Positions 22,265 to 25,628 of a DNA stretch of 25,628 nt are shown in pieces. The stretch's first letter is position 1, and the number at the start of each line of letters is the position of its first letter. This DNA comes from JBBDRV01 sp040905285. GTDB lineage: Bacteria > Bacteroidota > Rhodothermia > Balneolales > Balneolaceae. A model generated the notes under the pieces. That model was given only the letters and a program-made list of their open reading frames with translations. It made no database searches and was not told the DNA's origin. Where the stretch lies: the NCBI GenBank assembly GCA_040905285.1, contig JBBDRV010000175.1:1-25628 (forward strand), given 5' to 3'. Position numbers and translations under genes: made by a program.

Positions 22265-23032
22265 TCAGCGGGTGACAACCTGGTCCTGATACCGCAAATC
22301 AATGGATGTAAACTGTTCAATTCCCTTCTGCCGGATAACGCCGGAGTAAAAAGCCTCCCAATAGTCCATCTTCCGGTCGAAACCGCCGCGTCCGAACAGC
22401 AATTTAACCCCGTTTTCAAGGCTCAGGGCAACAACACCCTGCCGGTTGTCGAACAGTACCTCGCTGATGGTAATCCATCCGAACCCATTCTCTTTAGCCG
22501 CAGACAGGAAATCCCGTACGGATTCGAACTCCCGGCCCGATAACGTGTCGGATAACGGCACTGCAGAAAAACCGTGCAAAAGAGGAACATCCGGAGATTT
22601 TCCGGGCTTCACCGGCAGCCGGATTCCGTCTTTGTCTATATAGGCACGATTCCCCCCGTCAACCAACAGGGCCAGGGGTTCCCTTTCCTGAACATCCACG
22701 ATCATTTTCCCGCCGGCTTCAACCCGGACCCGGGCCTTCTTTATGTACGGGAGCCCCGAAACCCTGTCCATCAGATCCATAAACCGGACACTGTCGGGAT
22801 GGAGGCCGACGGGAGATTCGAATGAACCTTCCAGCTCTTCTGTGCCGGTAAAGTGGTGTCCGGTGAAATGGAGTTCATCTATCAGTGAGTTTTTCTCCCG
22901 GTGAATTCCCGCCAGCAGGGCAAGGCCGAGAATAAAAACAGCGGCTGACATCCAGGAAAAGGCGGAAAGCCAGTCTCTGTCTCCCCGGGATGGTTTACCC
23001 GACGCATTTTCTTGCGGATACGGTTTATTCAT
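22265..23032 (-). CDS. ftsQ: FtsQ/DivIB-type division protein
   Basis: This 255-residue bitopic protein has a polar cytoplasmic N-terminus, one membrane helix (about 24-43) and a periplasmic part. The first periplasmic stretch (about 50-118) has the POTRA pattern: ELHFTGHHF, a pair of helices, then YIKKARVRVEAGGKMIVDVQEREPLAL. A beta-rich domain follows (about 120-250), including AYIDKDGIRLPV. FtsQ bridges early and late division proteins (FtsBL, FtsWI). Sequence conservation is low in this family; position between murC and ftsA supports the call strongly. The ATG at 23032 overlaps the murC stop by 8 nt (ATGAATAA). Confidence 0.92.
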   Translation of the reverse strand: MNKPYPQENASGKPSRGDRDWLSAFSWMSAAVFILGLALLAGIHREKNSLIDELHFTGHHFTGTEELEGSFESPVGLHPDSVRFMDLMDRVSGLPYIKKARVRVEAGGKMIVDVQEREPLALLVDGGNRAYIDKDGIRLPVKPGKSPDVPLLHGFSAVPLSDTLSGREFESVRDFLSAAKENGFGWITISEVLFDNRQGVVALSLENGVKLLFGRGGFDRKMDYWEAFYSGVIRQKGIEQFTSIDLRYQDQVVTR

Positions 23033-24440
23033 CGGTTTTATCGATTAATTCAACAAATTGTTCGCCGTACCGGTAGATATCCCCGGCCCCCATCGTAATG
23101 ACCAGGTCCCCCGGCCTGATAATTTTCCTGAGCCGCACAGGCAGATCCGATTTCTCCTGCACATAATGCACATGCCGGTGGCCGTACTGCCTGGCCGTAT
23201 CTGCAACCAGTTTTCCTGAAACGCCTTCTATCGGTGCTTCTCTGGAGGGATAGACATCAGTGACAACCAGTACTTCGGCATCAAAGAAGGACAGCCCGAA
23301 TTCCTGATACATTTTCTGGGTCCTTGAATAGAGGTGGGGCTGGAAAACGGCAACAATTCTCCGGTCCGGCCAGCCCTTTCTGGCTGCCTGCAGTGTCGCC
23401 TGCACTTCTGTCGGATGGTGGGCGTAATCATCGATGACCAGGATATCCCTGCGGTCCATTTTGAGCTGAAACCGCCGGAATACACCTTCATATCGTTCCA
23501 GCCCGCTTTTGATCCGCTTAAAATCCATGCCCAGCTCGAGCCCCGTGGCGACAGCCGCGAGTGCATTTTTTATATTGTGGTCGCCCGGAGCCTTTAACCT
23601 GATTTTCCCGAGCAGGTCTCCTTCAAACATGACAGTGAAAATGCTGTAAAACTCCTCCCGCTCTACATTGATCGCCCGTACCGTCGCCTGGGGGGTAAAC
23701 CCATAGCTGATGGTACGCCGTTCGAGAGCCGGAAGGATACTGCGGACGGTCGGGTCATCCAGGCAGACGATCACCACCCCGTAAAAAGGAACCTTGCCTG
23801 CAAATTCAACAAAGGCATTTTTTACATCCTCAAGGTCTTTGTAGATGTCCAGATGTTCGGCCTCGATATTGGTGATGACAGCCATGGACGGGGACAGCCG
23901 GAGAAACGTGCGGTCAAATTCATCCGCCTCCACCACAATAATATCGCCCTTCCCGACAACGGCATTGGTTTTGTCAAAGCTGTGAACACGCCCTCCGACG
24001 ATAATGGTCGGGTCAAAACTGCCATCCTGAATGACATGCCCGATCAGTGTGGTTGTCGTGGTCTTGCCGTGTGTTCCGGCAACACCGACGCCGTATTTCA
24101 TCCGCATCAGTTCTGCCAGCATCTCTGCCCGTTTTATCACAGGAATCTGCCTGGCCAGGGCTGCCTGGGTTTCAACATTTTCATCTGCTTTCACAGCACT
24201 GGTGTAGACGACGACATCCGCACCCTCTATCTGGTTTTCATGGTGGCCCTTGTATACTTCCGCCCCCAGTTTCTGCAGCCGTTTCGTTGTTTCGCTCACG
24301 CTGCCGTCCGATCCGGTCACCCTGTATCCTCTCAGGAGCAGAATTTCAGCAATTCCACTCATGCCGATTCCACCGATCCCGACCATATGGATATGGCGGG
24401 TGCGGCCAAATACCGGTTGTGTCTGAATTTTGTTACTCAT
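23025..24440 (-). CDS. murC: MurC, UDP-N-acetylmuramate--L-alanine ligase
   Basis: This 471-residue Mur ligase adds the first amino acid (L-Ala) to UDP-MurNAc using ATP in the cytoplasm. The N-terminal UDP-binding domain has HMVGIGGIGMSGIAEIL (18-34), diagnostic of MurC. The ATP loop is GVAGTHGKTTTT (119-130). Central-domain landmarks are VVEADEFDRTFL and ITNIEAEHLDIY. The C-terminal domain starts near DDYAHHPTEV and includes FQPHLYSRTQ. All motifs and the length (about 460-490) fit. It overlaps murG by 8 nt at its start (ATGAGTAA) and ftsQ by 8 nt at its end. No murB or ddl follows, unlike E. coli. Confidence 0.97.
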   Translation of the reverse strand: MSNKIQTQPVFGRTRHIHMVGIGGIGMSGIAEILLLRGYRVTGSDGSVSETTKRLQKLGAEVYKGHHENQIEGADVVVYTSAVKADENVETQAALARQIPVIKRAEMLAELMRMKYGVGVAGTHGKTTTTTLIGHVIQDGSFDPTIIVGGRVHSFDKTNAVVGKGDIIVVEADEFDRTFLRLSPSMAVITNIEAEHLDIYKDLEDVKNAFVEFAGKVPFYGVVIVCLDDPTVRSILPALERRTISYGFTPQATVRAINVEREEFYSIFTVMFEGDLLGKIRLKAPGDHNIKNALAAVATGLELGMDFKRIKSGLERYEGVFRRFQLKMDRRDILVIDDYAHHPTEVQATLQAARKGWPDRRIVAVFQPHLYSRTQKMYQEFGLSFFDAEVLVVTDVYPSREAPIEGVSGKLVADTARQYGHRHVHYVQEKSDLPVRLRKIIRPGDLVITMGAGDIYRYGEQFVELIDKTDE

Positions 24441-25593
24441 GATTCCTGCTGATAAGTGTTACAATTTCTTTTGCAATTACCCTTGCCGCATCCGGTCTGG
24501 CGAGGGCAGCGGCCGCACGACTCATGCCGGACAGTTTTTTGCCGTCAAAGATGGTTGAGCTGACAACCGGGCCCAGCTGTTTCCGAGCCTGGTTGTCAGG
24601 CAGCAGGATGGCAGCTCCTCCACGGACCATGGATGCGGCATTTTTTGTCTGATGGTCTCCGGCCACGTTGGATGAGGGGACCAGAACCGACGGTTTGCCC
24701 GTCAGCATCAGTTCACTGCAGGAGAGGGCGCCGGCCCGGCTTACGACAAGATCGGCCGCCGCATAGGCCGCCGGCATGTTGTCTATAAATTCCACAAGCC
24801 GGAGACGGGGCAGCCGACCGGAATCGATTCGTCCGGACAATCCGCTAATATACCGTTTACCGCACTGCCAGATTATCTGGAGGCCCAGTTCGTTATGCAA
24901 ATGGTCCAGATGCTCCACCACAGCGTCATTGATCCCTTTGGCACCTCCGCTCCCGCCGAGGACCAGGAGAACAGGCTGACTGTCACTGAACCCGAAGTGG
25001 GCCAGGGCCTGCTCACGGTCGGTGTTTTCCAGCTCTGAACGGACCGGATTTCCGGTAAGCTGAATTTTTTCGGGTGGCAGATGATCTGCAGCCGACTCAA
25101 AGGCGGTATATATAAAATCCGCGTGACCGGCCAGCAGCCGGCTGGTCACGCCGGGAAAACTGTTCTGCTCCTGCAGGATCAGGGGAATATTCATTTTTGC
25201 CGCCGCCCAGCCGATGGGCCCGGCAGCGAATCCGCCGCACGAGATCACCAGATCCGGCCGGAACCGTTTGATAATCCAGAAGCTCTGGAGCAGGCTGGTA
25301 ACCAGCTTGACCGGGAACAGGAGATTTTTCGGCGTCAGCCGACGATGGAATCCGGATATCCAGACTCTTTTTATGTCATAGCCGGCTTTTGGTACCGCGG
25401 TCCACTCCATCCTGTTTCTGGTGCCGGCGAACAGAAGGTGCATGTCCGGGTTCAATTCTTTCAGGGCATCTGCAATGGCAATACCGGGATACACGTGACC
25501 ACCCGTTCCACCGGCCGCTATGAGCACACGGGGTGCGTTCAAAGCGGCGGTGGGGGTGTCTGTGGATGATATGTTCTTTACAGCTGCTGTCAT
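24433..25593 (-). CDS. murG: MurG, lipid II-forming GlcNAc transferase
   Basis: This 386-residue peripheral membrane GT-B glycosyltransferase (family GT28) moves GlcNAc from UDP-GlcNAc onto lipid I to make lipid II. The N-terminal G-loop is LIAAGGTGGHVYPGIAIA (24-41). A second loop, ISCGGFAAGP, and QEQNSFPG are typical of MurG. The C-terminal domain has the G-loop LVLGGSGGAKGIN, SRAGALSCSE and a DHQTKNA segment for donor binding. The N-terminus carries about 20 residues before the first strand, slightly longer than E. coli. The ATG at 25593 shares one base with a TAA of the upstream frame (TAATG), which supports this start. Confidence 0.96.
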   Translation of the reverse strand: MTAAVKNISSTDTPTAALNAPRVLIAAGGTGGHVYPGIAIADALKELNPDMHLLFAGTRNRMEWTAVPKAGYDIKRVWISGFHRRLTPKNLLFPVKLVTSLLQSFWIIKRFRPDLVISCGGFAAGPIGWAAAKMNIPLILQEQNSFPGVTSRLLAGHADFIYTAFESAADHLPPEKIQLTGNPVRSELENTDREQALAHFGFSDSQPVLLVLGGSGGAKGINDAVVEHLDHLHNELGLQIIWQCGKRYISGLSGRIDSGRLPRLRLVEFIDNMPAAYAAADLVVSRAGALSCSELMLTGKPSVLVPSSNVAGDHQTKNAASMVRGGAAILLPDNQARKQLGPVVSSTIFDGKKLSGMSRAAAALARPDAARVIAKEIVTLISRNHE

Positions 25594-25628
25594 TATCCGT
25601 GAAAGAAGGCGGTTTTTTGATTTTTGTT
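25593..25628 (-). CDS. C-terminal tail of the gene upstream of murG, possibly ftsW
   Basis: Only 11 codons and a TAA stop are visible (ending KTAFFHG), overlapping the murG ATG by one base. The tail cannot be identified by itself. In dcw clusters of this order the gene before murG is usually ftsW, so that is the best guess from context only. Confidence 0.3.
   Translation of the reverse strand, partial: NKNQKTAFFHG

Noticed and set aside
1..25628. CRISPR array, tRNA/rRNA gene, insertion sequence, phage or defence island
   Set aside because: I saw no regularly spaced repeats, cloverleaf genes, transposase or integrase motifs, or shift in base composition; the gene content is housekeeping throughout.

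Overview
The window looks like a chromosomal core region of a Bacteroidota-related bacterium. My best guess is the Balneolota/Rhodothermota side of that group. Three things point there: the purN-purH block directly upstream of mreBCD-mrdA-rodA, the order murG-murC-ftsQ-ftsA-ftsZ with no murB or ddl, and weak or absent Shine-Dalgarno sequences before most genes. The placement is inferred from gene order and protein style; no database search was possible. Base composition looks even across the window, and I see no tRNA, rRNA, insertion sequence, phage gene or CRISPR array.

Layout. (1) 1-486, minus strand: the start of a VWA-type protein that runs off the left edge. (2) 736-1398, plus: rnhB. (3) 1443-6974, minus: the rod-shape (elongasome) operon, transcribed mreB-mreC-mreD-mrdA(PBP2)-rodA, tightly packed with 1- and 4-nt overlaps. 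(4) 7245-12335, minus: recA-recX-AI-2E-family permease-purN-purH, in transcription order. (5) 12336-12806: a 471-nt divergent regulatory region with direct repeats and a good recA promoter candidate. (6) 12807-14588, plus: a BadF-type sugar kinase and a TatD-family nuclease. (7) 14565-15889, minus: pdxB and a possible small cysteine-motif protein coupled to it. (8) 15942-19346, plus: an enoyl-CoA hydratase, a CorC/HlyC membrane protein and the bifunctional chorismate mutase/prephenate dehydratase. (9) 19350-25628, minus: the division and cell-wall (dcw) cluster [ftsW tail]-murG-murC-ftsQ-ftsA-ftsZ.

How the genes work together. Both peptidoglycan machines are present: the elongasome (MreBCD, PBP2, RodA) and the division genes FtsQ/A/Z with the lipid II steps MurC and MurG. 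RecA/RecX form a recombination/SOS pair, and RNase HII removes ribonucleotides from DNA. PurN/PurH, PdxB and PheA are biosynthetic enzymes for purines, pyridoxal phosphate and phenylalanine/tyrosine precursors.

Novelty. I do not see a previously undescribed multi-gene system. The points worth a second look are small: a possible CxCxxC protein with an ATGA overlap into pdxB, a short Phe-containing ORF with nested hairpins before pheA, a three-copy 12-mer in the recA leader and an inverted repeat on its -10 box, a candidate small ORF filling the ftsQ-ftsA gap, a repeated 8-nt start/stop overlap at several operon junctions, and recurring CCGGCAGG/CTGCCGG palindromes in intergenic DNA.
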